Shown here: positions 8,130 through 17,014 of the stretch, one piece after another
Layout of the letters: every line of letters starts with the position of its first letter
Position numbering within the stretch: position 1 is the first letter of the stretch
Origin: Mycobacterium sp. WUMAC-067
GTDB taxonomy: Bacteria; Actinomycetota; Actinomycetes; Mycobacteriales; Mycobacteriaceae
Length of the DNA: 64,000 bases
Assembly (NCBI RefSeq): GCF_020217485.1
Contig: NZ_JAEKMI010000022.1
Coordinates: forward strand, 26,298 to 90,297
Direction of reading: 5' to 3'
Program-made: the position numbers and the translations under genes
The notes under the pieces: generated by a model
What the model was told of the DNA's origin: nothing
Databases searched by the model: none
The model's input: the letters and a program-made list of their open reading frames with translations, nothing else

Positions 8130-9138
8130 TGCCGCAGCCCAGGTAGATCCGGCGAAGCTCGGCGTCGATGACGTCGGGGCTTCGTGTCGCCGCGACGTGC
8201 GCTTGGCCGCGCAACCCGTCACGCTCGGCCAGCTGCGGGTCGCGCAGGTACCGACCGATCGCCTTCGCCAACGCGGGCACATCGTCGACCGGGACGAGCA
8301 TGCCCGGGTCCGGCGCGATCTCTGCCGTACCGCCGACGGGTGTCGCCACGAACGGGCGCGCGCCGGCCAGGGCCTCGGTCAGGATCATCGGCATTCCCTC
8401 CGCAAACGACGGGAGCACAACCACCCGAACCGAGCGCAGCAGCCCACGGACCATGTCGGGGTGTATCGGACCTTCGACGCTCAGCCGTTCCGTCTCGGGC
8501 GGAACGTAGTCGTCGATGGGACCGATTATCCGACAACGGCCTTCGATACCCTCGGCAAGAAGAAGCCGCCAGGCCGCGACAAGCCTGTCGACACCTTTGC
8601 GGTGACCGACGGTGCCCGCAAAGAGCGCCACGGGTGGCGTAGAGCCGGCCCCGGGCGCATCCCGGTCCACCACGATCGGGTTCGGCACGATGGCGGTCCG
8701 CACCGTGGGCGCCACCTCGGCGACGGCGGCGCGCGCTTCCTCCGATAACAGGATCACATGGTCCGCACGCTTCAACGTCGCACCGACGAAGCGGGGGTGC
8801 GACCTGGCGAACTCGGGAAAGTCGGGGCCATGGAGGGTGACGATCACCCGGAAGCCCTTGGCCCTGGCCAATCGGATCAACGGTCCTTCGCGCAGCCAGG
8901 CCCCGCCATTGGAGATGTGGAAGTGCACGACGGCGGGGCGAGGGGTCCGGCCCAGTGAAATCCCCGCGCGTGCCGTGAGAAACAGGTTCTTCAGATGGCC
9001 GTTGCCGTTCCACGTCGACAGGACTCGGATGTCGTCGGCACCAATGTTGTTGTCGCGCAACACGCGGATGACGGACTGCGTCCCGCCGATGCTGTACATG
9101 TCGGGTCCGACGTGTGTCACTGCGATCATGTTGGCCAC
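8116..9138 (-). CDS. GT4-family glycosyltransferase
   Basis: 340-residue GT-B glycosyltransferase. The N-terminal domain begins IAVTHVGPDMYSIGGTQSVIRVL, with the glycine-rich loop typical of GT4 acceptor sites; VIVTLHGPDFPEF follows. The C-terminal domain has ALFAGTVGHRKGVDRLVAAW and the donor-site motif LPSFAEGMPMILTEALAGARPFVATPVGG, with the canonical E-x7-E. It should transfer a nucleotide-activated sugar at the inner membrane face. It lies between the polymerase-like gene (six bases upstream) and the aldo/keto reductase (14-base overlap), so it is made with them. Sugar specificity cannot be assigned. Confidence 0.88.
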   Translation of the reverse strand: MANMIAVTHVGPDMYSIGGTQSVIRVLRDNNIGADDIRVLSTWNGNGHLKNLFLTARAGISLGRTPRPAVVHFHISNGGAWLREGPLIRLARAKGFRVIVTLHGPDFPEFARSHPRFVGATLKRADHVILLSEEARAAVAEVAPTVRTAIVPNPIVVDRDAPGAGSTPPVALFAGTVGHRKGVDRLVAAWRLLLAEGIEGRCRIIGPIDDYVPPETERLSVEGPIHPDMVRGLLRSVRVVVLPSFAEGMPMILTEALAGARPFVATPVGGTAEIAPDPGMLVPVDDVPALAKAIGRYLRDPQLAERDGLRGQAHVAATRSPDVIDAELRRIYLGCGIAAG

Positions 9139-9144
9139 GCTCGT

Positions 9145-10653
9145 CTAGGGGGAAGCGACCACGCCGACCCTGGTGTTGAGGGTCGGGCCGGGCGTCGCGG
9201 TCGGCGCCGGCGCGGAGTTGTCCTCGGGTTGGCCGCCCTCCGCGCCCCGGCGCCGCAGGCCGGCGTATCCCATCGCCGCCCCCAGCGCCATGCCCAACCC
9301 CAAGGCGTCCATCGGCATCTCCGGCAACGGCCACACGGCGGATATCGCCAAGAGGCCCGCGGCGACCGCCGCACTGATTTTCGCGGGCGTCGGGGCGCAA
9401 CGCAGCGCCAGGATCACCGGCGTGAGCGCGAACAGGACGAACGCAGCCATGCCCACCGCCCCGGCCTTGGCCAACCACCACAGGTAGAAGTTGTGGGAAT
9501 AGGCGGGATAAAGGTACCGATGGAATTCGTCGTCGCCGGTGGGCGGCTGATACACGAAGCCCAGTCCATGGCCGAAGACCGGCGCCTGGGCGATGGTCTC
9601 CTTGAGGAGATTGATTTCCCGCAGTCGTTCCAGCGCCGAATCGTCTACCGCGAGCGCACTCGACGTAACCCCGCCGAGTACCCGCTGATTGAAGGCGACG
9701 TATTGATCGGCCAGCCACGCCCCGGTCTTCGAACGCTGTAGTAAAAACAGCGACCCGGGCACCGTCACCGCGACGAGAACCAGGCCGACGGTAGCGGCCA
9801 CAACCGCCCGCCGCACGGCCGCCCAACTCAAGCTGCCGAGCAATGCGACCCCGGCCGCCACCCCCATGGAGATCAGCGTGTTGCGGGAGAAGGACAGCAG
9901 CGAAATGCTCAGCGCGGGAACGCCCAACGCGAGATAGGCCATGGGTCGGACGCGGCCCACGATCGGGGCGGCGACCAGCGCGCTCAGCACCGCGGTGGCC
10001 GGCGTCTGGGTGGACAGGATGATGCGCACGGCCTGGCCGGCACCCGTCGTCCCCTCCAGGCTTTCCGCCCGACCGGCCAGCCGGATGGCGTACAGCGAGC
10101 TGATGATCGCCATGCCCGCCGAAAACCACAGGATCACGATCATCACCCGAATCGAAAATCTGACATGACCGCTGTAGACGACAAACATCGCCAGCACGAA
10201 GCCAATGGCCATTTCGATCATGGTGGTCGATTCACGGGTCACCGTCAGTTCCGGGTTGCCCGTGGCGAATCCGGTGGCCGTGGACCACAGCACCGCCGCC
10301 ACCAGGATCCCCGGCAGTACGAAATCCGACGACCGCGGTTTCGCGGTGGGAATCAGGTAGCAGATCGCGAGGATGGCAGCCAGGTGGTAGGCGTAAATCG
10401 TCAGCGGCCCAAAGACTTTCCCGACGTGCAGGCCTTCCGGCAGTGCCGCGAACGCACCGAACAGCGTGACCCCCACCATCCCTTCGGGTTTCACCCAGTA
10501 GACGACCACGCAGAACAACGCTGCGGTCAGCAGCACGCCCTCGGTGGTTCGGCGCACCGAGAACACGCCGAACGCGAAGCAGCCGAACACGAACATCGCC
10601 AGCAGAGCTCCATCCACTGCCAGGCGGTGACGGGCCCGCAGGTACGGGATCAC
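9145..10653 (-). CDS. O-antigen ligase / Wzy polymerase-like membrane protein
   Basis: 502-residue polytopic membrane protein with about 10-12 hydrophobic segments from residue 15 onward. A long extracytoplasmic loop between about residues 310 and 380 contains PVFGHGLGFVYQPPTGDDEFHRYL and ends AYSHNFYLWWLAKAG; a HN-hydrophobic motif after a GxG segment is characteristic of the O-antigen ligase/Wzy family (Wzy_C, PF04932 type). Such proteins join polyprenyl-linked repeat units into chains or ligate them to an acceptor. It overlaps the Wzz/Wzc-like gene by four bases (ATGA), the normal pairing of polymerase and chain-length regulator. The C-terminal 35 residues are Pro/Ala/Thr-rich. Polymerase versus ligase cannot be decided from sequence. 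Confidence 0.85.
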   Translation of the reverse strand: MIPYLRARHRLAVDGALLAMFVFGCFAFGVFSVRRTTEGVLLTAALFCVVVYWVKPEGMVGVTLFGAFAALPEGLHVGKVFGPLTIYAYHLAAILAICYLIPTAKPRSSDFVLPGILVAAVLWSTATGFATGNPELTVTRESTTMIEMAIGFVLAMFVVYSGHVRFSIRVMIVILWFSAGMAIISSLYAIRLAGRAESLEGTTGAGQAVRIILSTQTPATAVLSALVAAPIVGRVRPMAYLALGVPALSISLLSFSRNTLISMGVAAGVALLGSLSWAAVRRAVVAATVGLVLVAVTVPGSLFLLQRSKTGAWLADQYVAFNQRVLGGVTSSALAVDDSALERLREINLLKETIAQAPVFGHGLGFVYQPPTGDDEFHRYLYPAYSHNFYLWWLAKAGAVGMAAFVLFALTPVILALRCAPTPAKISAAVAAGLLAISAVWPLPEMPMDALGLGMALGAAMGYAGLRRRGAEGGQPEDNSAPAPTATPGPTLNTRVGVVASP

Positions 10654-12116
10654 GCCGGCCTGCTGACCTTTGACCGGTAGGCACGGTCCGCGGCCCTGAT
10701 GTGCAGCGACTGGCGGGCGTCGGTCAGCACAGTGCCGACGACCTGCGCGCCGGCCGCACGCAGGGCGGTCAACGCGTCCTTGAGTTCGTCCGCGGTGGTG
10801 CGCTTCGCCCGAACCACCAACACCGTGGCCGGGACGGCGCCGGCCAGCAGACCGGTGTCGGCGGTGGCAAGCACCGGCGGCCCATCGACCACGATCCGAT
10901 CAAAACGTGACGACAATTCCTGCACCACTCGGTCGATCACTTCCGGCAGGTACGCGCTGGGCGGCAGGCTCTCGCGCCGGGCGGACCGCGACGCGAGAAT
11001 GAACAGCTTCGAAATCGGCGTCGGCTTCACCGCCTGGGCGGCGGCGTCGGGGTTGGCGAGCGCGTTGGCAAGTCCCTCCCCCGATTCGACCCTCAGCAGA
11101 CCGGCGATCACGTGTCGGCGACTGTCGCCCTCGACGAGCAGTGCGTCTTCGCCCATCTCGGCCAGCGCGAGCGCCAGATTCATCGCCGTCGTCGTCGTTC
11201 CTTCGCCACCGAACGGCCCCGCCACCAGCACCTGGCGGGCATTGGGTCCCATCGCCCTGAGCAGCCGGGTGCGCATGCCCCGCACCGCGTCGTCGAATGC
11301 GGTGTCGGTGCCGAACCGCGGAGCGCCGCCGCGCTTTCCCGGCAGCTCCGCCAGCGTGGGCAAGCCCGAGAGTTCCTCCAGCTTTGCGCGGGTGCGCACG
11401 GTGCGATCGCCGGCCTCGCGGGTCAGCGCCACCGCGATGGCCAACAGCACACCGGCGATGAACCCGATCGCCATGTTTCGCAGCGGCACGGGCGAAATCG
11501 GAACTTTCGGTACGCGGGGCGGCTCGACCATGGTCGCACGCGCCGAGGGCCACGGCTTCCCCGTGGGTCCTGCCGATGCCGGCACGTCGGACGGTTGACC
11601 CGATGGCGTCGTCGTCGTTTCGACCACCTCGGGTCGCGGCCCCCCGGTGATCGGCGCGCCCACACCGTTCGCAGCGGTGTTCGGGGCGAGCGTCGGAAGC
11701 ATCGCGCTGAACTGACCGGCCATGGCGCCTGCCAGCGCGGCGGCGCGCGCCGGGTCGGTGTCTTTGACACTGATCGTGAAGAGCACCGATTTCGGCGTGT
11801 ATTTCACTTGGGTTTCGCTCAGCAGATCATCGGCGCGCATGGGAAGTTGGAGCTGATGGATGGCGCGCTCGGCGACGATGTGGCCGCCGGCAATTTGGGC
11901 ATACGACGACAGCCGTTCTTGTGCGGCCTGGGTCCCGCTGTAAACCTCGTTGAGGTCGGTCGCACCGGAAAACGAGATGAGGACCGTGGCCGACGACTGG
12001 TAGTGCTTGGTCTGCAGTGCGGTCACGAACGCGGCGCCGACGGTGCACGCCAGCAGCGCGGTCAAGGCGAGTTTCCAGTGCGCGCCGAGAATCCGGACGA
12101 AGGTACGGAAATCCAT
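10650..12116 (-). CDS. Wzz-Wzc-like chain-length determinant with degenerate BY-kinase ATPase domain
   Basis: 488 residues. The N-terminal Wzz domain has a first membrane helix at about residues 14-36, a periplasmic part with STQ/SSATVLISFSGATDL, a Pro-rich linker, and a second helix in NMAIGFIAGVLLAIAVAL. A cytoplasmic P-loop domain resembling bacterial tyrosine kinases follows. Its Walker A reads GPFGGEGTTTTAMNLA, so the invariant lysine of GEGKS/T is replaced by threonine. Walker A' is ALLVEGDSRRH and Walker B is RIVVDGPPVLATAD. The C-terminal tail has one tyrosine instead of a Tyr cluster. The protein should set polysaccharide chain length with the overlapping Wzy-like gene, but probably does not hydrolyse ATP normally or autophosphorylate. 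An AAAGG-type site precedes ATG 12116. This gene heads the five-gene operon. Confidence 0.85.
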   Translation of the reverse strand: MDFRTFVRILGAHWKLALTALLACTVGAAFVTALQTKHYQSSATVLISFSGATDLNEVYSGTQAAQERLSSYAQIAGGHIVAERAIHQLQLPMRADDLLSETQVKYTPKSVLFTISVKDTDPARAAALAGAMAGQFSAMLPTLAPNTAANGVGAPITGGPRPEVVETTTTPSGQPSDVPASAGPTGKPWPSARATMVEPPRVPKVPISPVPLRNMAIGFIAGVLLAIAVALTREAGDRTVRTRAKLEELSGLPTLAELPGKRGGAPRFGTDTAFDDAVRGMRTRLLRAMGPNARQVLVAGPFGGEGTTTTAMNLALALAEMGEDALLVEGDSRRHVIAGLLRVESGEGLANALANPDAAAQAVKPTPISKLFILASRSARRESLPPSAYLPEVIDRVVQELSSRFDRIVVDGPPVLATADTGLLAGAVPATVLVVRAKRTTADELKDALTALRAAGAQVVGTVLTDARQSLHIRAADRAYRSKVSRPA

Positions 12117-12295
12117 CGGCTATTAACCTTTCTAAAAGCCTTCGGCGGGAAGAAAACTCTTCGGTTTTGGACCACCAGCCGCCCATACTCCCTGCAGATT
12201 ATGCAGCATCATCAGGCAGGCTTTGGCGGAATCGCAGTCCCGCTGCCCCGGTTGATTACCGCGTAATTGGTGACGCGGCGCGCGGGCCGTCATCG
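12117..12295. promoter_or_regulatory. Upstream region of the wzc-wzy operon
   Basis: 179-base gene-free interval between the stop of the lipoprotein gene (12296, minus) and the start of the Wzc-like gene (12116, minus). It is more AT-rich near 12120-12180 than its surroundings and is the most likely place for the promoter of the five-gene operon. I see no convincing terminator hairpin or known riboswitch. Confidence 0.4.
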
Positions 12296-13972
12296 TCAAG
12301 GGGCGCGAGTCAACACTTCGCGGGACAGGTTCAGCGTCGCGATGGGATAGCACCCGTTGCCGTCGCGCCCGTCGCGCGCGAGCCGCATGGGCGGGTAGTT
12401 CACGGTATGGGACGCGCCGGGCTTGTGCTGTTGCCAATCGACCGAGGCGCACAAGGTGTAGTGCGCGGGTGCCAAACCCGCCAGGTCGACGTGAACGGAC
12501 TCCGTGGACGACGCCGGGATCGGCTCCTTGCGGGAGCCGTCACCGGACGGGCTTTGGACCAGGCTTTTCAGCGCCACGGTCGCGGGAAACGTGCGGACCA
12601 CGGCGCCCGAGAAATCGACCAGCCGGTAGCCGGGGACCCAGTTTTCCGTCGCGGCGGCCGCGCCGTAATTGGTCCACGTGACAGCCAGTGTCGCCTTCCC
12701 GTCCTTCACCGATTGCGATTCCTGCCGCGCCTCGACCGAATACCGGTATCCGGCGACGACGTTCGCCTGCGCCCACAGCAAGTACAGCGCCGGATCCATC
12801 GGCGTGGCCGAATCCACGGCCGGGAAGTTGAAGCTCGATGTCATCGAAACGTGGTACTTGACGACGTCCTGCAGGCCCTTTTCGTAGTAGGTCCGCGGAT
12901 CGGTCCCCCCGGGCAGCTGGCACCACTCGGTGATCATCGGCGCCGACGCCAGCCGGTTCCTCAGTGCGCCGACCAGCGGATCTTTCGACTGCACATAGTG
13001 GGAACCGTCCCTTTCGGCCCACGCGGGCAACGGGTCCTGGACGCCCAGGCAATCCGCGCGGATGCCCACCGGCGCGGAGAGCTTCTTGGTGACATCGTCG
13101 GCGATCAGCTGGCGCACAATCTCCGGGTTCAACGCCGTCGTCACCAATTGCGTGTGGGGAAAGGCGTTTACCGTCGACGCAACCAACTGCCGAACGGACC
13201 CGGCGGTGATGTTCTGGTCACGAAACTGGCTGTAATACCCCAGCTTCGCGACGCTCTCATCGGGTGCCGGACCCGGCGCGCCGAGTGTGTCACGCAGATA
13301 GGAGATGTGGTTCTCGCTGAAATCGCCGTAACCAGAGAACTCAAAGACGCTCAGCCGCTCGTCGCCGTCGTAACGACGGCCCAACGCGGCCAACAGCTGG
13401 CCGAACGCGTTCAGGTAGGCGGGATCGTTCCAGTTCGGGACGACCTGGGTCACGCCGGGCATCCACCAATAGCGTTGTGGACCGGAGTAGTTGGTGGCCG
13501 CGGGGCGCATCCAGTCGGGCATCGCGATGTTGGTGTTGTTCGGATAGACGGTGTCGCAACAGGAGTTGTAGGCGACCACGCGAAGGGTCAGGCGCATGTT
13601 TCGACTGGCCAATTTCGTCAGCGCGTCGTCGATCACGCTGAAATCGAATTTGCGATCGTCAGGAGCGTCGGGCGGCAGTGTGCTCGGATCGGTGGGCTGC
13701 AACTGGCGCCAGGGGACTCGCAGGCTGGCGTCGTACGACGCGGGCCACGCCGGGTAGCGCCGCTGTGCCGGATTGCCCTGCGGGAACAGCGGTTGCAGGA
13801 GATCTTCGTACTGGCCGCGCAGTGGGTTCGGCACGTCTTGCACGGACAGCGGAATGGCCGGACTGCTGATCAAGGTGAGCGGATCGAGGTCGCTGCGGCC
13901 ATCACATCCGTCGAGCACCAACGTCACGCACACGGCGGCGACAAGGAGAATTTTCCTAATTGTCCGGACCAT
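12296..13972 (-). CDS. Secreted lipoprotein, DUF4874/DUF4832-like glycosidase-fold (paralogue A)
   Basis: 558 residues. N-terminal signal peptide ending in a lipobox-like VLDGC (Cys at about residue 23) predicts export and lipid anchoring. The mature protein opens PNPLRGQYEDL, then SLRVPWRQLQP, KFDFSVIDDALTKLASRNMRL and FEFSGYGDFSENH, which resemble the DUF4874/DUF4832 TIM-barrel families of putative polysaccharide-acting enzymes. The C-terminal third looks like a β-sandwich (ALAVTWTNYGAAAATENW). A conserved SCC cysteine pair lies at about residue 144. A closely similar second copy lies at 17015-18694; the two flank a methyltransferase and a cyclic-di-GMP enzyme. The function is inferred as trimming, modifying or binding the locus polysaccharide outside the membrane; no activity is established from sequence. 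Confidence 0.8.
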   Translation of the reverse strand: MVRTIRKILLVAAVCVTLVLDGCDGRSDLDPLTLISSPAIPLSVQDVPNPLRGQYEDLLQPLFPQGNPAQRRYPAWPASYDASLRVPWRQLQPTDPSTLPPDAPDDRKFDFSVIDDALTKLASRNMRLTLRVVAYNSCCDTVYPNNTNIAMPDWMRPAATNYSGPQRYWWMPGVTQVVPNWNDPAYLNAFGQLLAALGRRYDGDERLSVFEFSGYGDFSENHISYLRDTLGAPGPAPDESVAKLGYYSQFRDQNITAGSVRQLVASTVNAFPHTQLVTTALNPEIVRQLIADDVTKKLSAPVGIRADCLGVQDPLPAWAERDGSHYVQSKDPLVGALRNRLASAPMITEWCQLPGGTDPRTYYEKGLQDVVKYHVSMTSSFNFPAVDSATPMDPALYLLWAQANVVAGYRYSVEARQESQSVKDGKATLAVTWTNYGAAAATENWVPGYRLVDFSGAVVRTFPATVALKSLVQSPSGDGSRKEPIPASSTESVHVDLAGLAPAHYTLCASVDWQQHKPGASHTVNYPPMRLARDGRDGNGCYPIATLNLSREVLTRAP

Positions 13973-14208
13973 AATTGGTTGTGCTAAACCGTGCCCGACA
14001 AATGCATCTATTGCTACCTCTCTGGCGGTTGCGATTCGCTACGTTGCGCGGGATATCAAGGGTGACAACAGGCTACAGTCCGGGCCCACGCCGTATAGCT
14101 GAATTCGGGGCGCGCACCCAAAAGCTCGTCGACTTCGAGGGCGCTTTAAGCATTGCGGAGGCCCGCGTCGACTAAGCTGGGGCTCCGCATCGGACAGGAG
14201 AACAGCAG
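13973..14208. promoter_or_regulatory. Divergent promoter region, lipoprotein A / FkbM methyltransferase
   Basis: 236-base gene-free interval between divergent genes at 13972 (minus) and 14209 (plus). A GGACAGGAGAACAG ribosome-binding stretch precedes ATG 14209. Relatively AT-rich at 13965-14000, next to the lipoprotein start. No clear palindrome seen. Confidence 0.45.
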
Positions 14209-15003
14209 ATGGCTGTCGCACGCTCGGCCAAAAGTTGGTTCGCGCCGGCGGCAAAAACACTTGCACCGCGCCTGTTCTGGCGGCGGAAATTTCGAATTCT
14301 GCACCGCCTGGGGCAATCCCGCGCGGACGTCGCGCTGGTGGCGTCGTTGTGCGATCCGGACCTGATCTCCCTGGACATCGGAGCGGACCTCGGCGAATTC
14401 ACGATTGCGATGGTGGCGTCGTCGCGATCGGTGATCGCGTTCGAGCCGCGGCCGGCGCAGGCCCGCGATCTGGCCGCGATGTTCGACGCCGTCGGGGCCC
14501 CGGTCCGGGTGGAGGCGGTGGCGCTGTCGGACAAACCCGGCAGGATCGCCATGCGGGTGGTCGAATCCGAGCCGGGCCGAAGCACAATCGACACCAGCAA
14601 TCAACTCGCCGACGTCGACGGCGACGAAATTCGCAGCATCGACGTGCCGGTCAAGCGCCTCGACGACTTGCATCTCGACGACGTCGGCCTGGTCAAGATC
14701 GACGTCGAAGGCCACGAACTCGCAGTATTGCAGGGCGCCACACAGACGCTCGCCCGCAATCGACCCGCGATTGTGGTGGAAGCCGAGGAGCGCCATCATC
14801 CCAACGCCGTCGCCGACATCACGGCGTTGCTGACCGGACTCGGTTACGCGGGTTACTTCGAACTCGGTGGCGATCGGCGGCCCATCGCCGAGTTCGACCC
14901 GGCCCGGCACCAGGACCCGGCCAACGTCGGCAGCCGGGAGGACGGCTGGGCCGGCCACGGCACCTACGTCAACAACTTCGCCTTCCTGCCCACCCAAGGC
15001 TGA
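14209..15003 (+). CDS. FkbM-family SAM-dependent methyltransferase
   Basis: 264-residue methyltransferase, probably O-methylating a sugar. The SAM-binding motif I is SLDIGADLGEFTIAM (residues about 53-67), followed by IAFEPRPAQARDLAAM with the acidic residue that binds the ribose. The FkbM family signature is LVKIDVEGHELAVLQGA (about 164-180), then AIVVEAEERH. A Shine-Dalgarno AGGAG is placed about eight bases before ATG 14209. In mycobacteria, FkbM-type enzymes methylate sugars of glycolipids; here the surroundings suggest the polysaccharide or its cap. It is convergent with the GGDEF-EAL gene and divergent from lipoprotein A. Confidence 0.9.
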   Translation: MAVARSAKSWFAPAAKTLAPRLFWRRKFRILHRLGQSRADVALVASLCDPDLISLDIGADLGEFTIAMVASSRSVIAFEPRPAQARDLAAMFDAVGAPVRVEAVALSDKPGRIAMRVVESEPGRSTIDTSNQLADVDGDEIRSIDVPVKRLDDLHLDDVGLVKIDVEGHELAVLQGATQTLARNRPAIVVEAEERHHPNAVADITALLTGLGYAGYFELGGDRRPIAEFDPARHQDPANVGSREDGWAGHGTYVNNFAFLPTQG

Positions 15004-15025
15004 GCGGCCACCGCGATCCGCGCCG

Positions 15026-16891
15026 CTACGTCGAGCCCAGCGACGACGACTCGCGATCGGCGAGAAACGGCATCGGCATCCAGCGCGCGGACAGCAGCGC
15101 TTCCATCGCGTCGCCGGGCAGGGGACGCGACAACAGGAAGCCTTGCGCGCGATGGCACCCGTGTTGCATCAAAGTCAATGCGGCAGCGGGGGTCTCGACG
15201 CCCTCGGCGACCACTTCCAGGCCGAACGCCTCGGCGAGCCCGATGATGGCGCGGACGATCGCCAGATCGCCGGCGTCGGTGCCGACGTCACGCACGAACC
15301 CGGCGTCGATCTTGAGCATATCGACCGGCAGGGACTTCAGGTGGGACAGGACGGCATAGCCGGTGCCGAAGTCGTCGATGGCGATCTGCACGCCCACGTC
15401 CTTGAGCTCCGCCAAGGTCTTTCGCGTGGTTTCGATGTCGTGCACCACGGCGCGCTCGGTGATCTCCAGGCACACCGAACCGGCATCGATGCCGAACTCG
15501 CCGATCGTGTCCGCGACGCTTTCCACGAAGCCACGACTGATCAGCTGGATGGGCGACACATTGATGCGCAGCGTGGCGCCGTGCCCGACGCCGTTGGCGC
15601 GCCACCGGCTCAACTCGGCGCAGGCGTTGCGCATCACCCACCCGCCCAACTCCGCGGCGAGGTTGGTCGATTCGGCCACACCGATGAACGAATCGGGCAG
15701 CAGCAGCCCCCAGATCGGGTGCCGCCAGCGCACCAACGCCTCCGCACCCACGATGGCTCCGGTCCACAGGTCGACCTCGGGCAGGTAATGCAGCAGCAGA
15801 CCTTCGCTTCCGATGTCGCCCTGCAGGTGCAGCTCGATGTCGTTGCGGAAGGCGCGCTTGAGCGACATGTCGTCGGTGGACACCGCCGTCTGGTTGCCGC
15901 CGGCACGCTTGGCCGTCAGCACGGCCTCGTCCGCTCGACGGAGCAGATCGGTCCAGTTGTCCGACCCCGGCGTGCCCACCGCGAGCCCGATGCTGACGGT
16001 CCGGCTGATAACGTGGCCGCCGATGGTCAGCCGGTCGCACAGCATCGTCGACAGGCGACGCGCGAACGCCTCGGCGGCTTCCGACGACATCGGCTCATCG
16101 GGGATGACCACGAACTCGTCACCACCGAGCCGGGCGATCATGCTCGGCGTTCCCGCACACTCCTCGATGCGCTGCGCGAAGACCCTGATGTACCAGTCAC
16201 CCGCGGCGTGGCCGAGGTAGTCGTTGATCGGCTTGAGCCGGTCGAGGTCGAGGTAGAAGACCGCGACGGGCCCGGGGCTTCCCGCCGCGAGGCGTCCGGA
16301 CAGGTGCGCGACCAGCGCCCGGCGGTTGTACACCCCGGTCAGATCGTCGTGCTCGGCGAGATAGCGGAGCCGCTCTTCGGCCGCGATGCGGGCTTGGAGC
16401 TGCGCAAACAGCGCGGCTACCGCCTCGAGGGTGTTGATCTCCTCCTGCTTCCACTTGCGGGCGCCGAGCTTGACGAAGCCGAGCACACCGGTGCAGGCGT
16501 CGCCGGACACCAGCGGGGCGGCGGCCACCGACGGCGACGCGGGCGCCGTGGCCCGGCTCAGCGCGCGGCGCACCCACCCGTCGGGCCGTTCCGGGGGCGT
16601 CACCACCGGCTGCCGGTCGCGCTCACACTGGGCGAGCACCGACTCGAGGCCGTCCCATTGCAGGGCGGCCATCAGATCCGGATCCGGGCCGTCGGTTCGG
16701 CGCGGCCATTCGGCGACCACCGCCGACGTCGCGGCTTCGTTGTCGTGGTGGCGCAGGAAGCTGGCGTCCACGTCGAACTGCTCGACGAGCTGCGCGAGTA
16801 CCTTTTCGCTGACCGAGGTCGCGGTGGGTGCCGTGGCCTCCATCAGCGCGGTGGCGACGGAGGTGACCACCAGGTTCAGGCTGCGCGGCAC
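15026..16891 (-). CDS. GAF-GGDEF-EAL cyclic-di-GMP synthase/phosphodiesterase
   Basis: 621 residues. A GAF-like sensor domain (about 20-170) leads through a coiled linker to a GGDEF domain with the intact signature ARLGGDEFVVI (about 254-264), then an EAL domain beginning GAEALVRWRHP (about 381). EAL metal/catalytic residues are present: the E of EAL, N in RINVSP, E in LEITERA, the DD pair in IDDFGTGY, K in MLKIDAGF, E in VVAEGVE. Thus both synthesis and breakdown of c-di-GMP look possible. The inhibitory RxxD I-site before GGDEF is replaced by GTPS. Length and order match M. tuberculosis Rv1354c and M. smegmatis MSDGC-1, but the location inside a polysaccharide locus is notable. No membrane segments. 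Confidence 0.92.
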   Translation of the reverse strand: MPRSLNLVVTSVATALMEATAPTATSVSEKVLAQLVEQFDVDASFLRHHDNEAATSAVVAEWPRRTDGPDPDLMAALQWDGLESVLAQCERDRQPVVTPPERPDGWVRRALSRATAPASPSVAAAPLVSGDACTGVLGFVKLGARKWKQEEINTLEAVAALFAQLQARIAAEERLRYLAEHDDLTGVYNRRALVAHLSGRLAAGSPGPVAVFYLDLDRLKPINDYLGHAAGDWYIRVFAQRIEECAGTPSMIARLGGDEFVVIPDEPMSSEAAEAFARRLSTMLCDRLTIGGHVISRTVSIGLAVGTPGSDNWTDLLRRADEAVLTAKRAGGNQTAVSTDDMSLKRAFRNDIELHLQGDIGSEGLLLHYLPEVDLWTGAIVGAEALVRWRHPIWGLLLPDSFIGVAESTNLAAELGGWVMRNACAELSRWRANGVGHGATLRINVSPIQLISRGFVESVADTIGEFGIDAGSVCLEITERAVVHDIETTRKTLAELKDVGVQIAIDDFGTGYAVLSHLKSLPVDMLKIDAGFVRDVGTDAGDLAIVRAIIGLAEAFGLEVVAEGVETPAAALTLMQHGCHRAQGFLLSRPLPGDAMEALLSARWMPMPFLADRESSSLGST

Positions 16892-17014
16892 GGACTCCTC
16901 CGATACGGGGCACTATCCCGTCTGGGTCCCGACGTCGAAATATGTCCGAGAACGGTATCACGCAGGACCGCGCCCATCCGGGGTTACGAAAAGCACGCAG
17001 CGAGCGAAAGGTCG

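Noticed and set aside
13975..14175. 66-codon frame before the FkbM gene
   Set aside because: Third-position GC is low for this genome and the interval must hold two divergent promoters; it looks like non-coding DNA.
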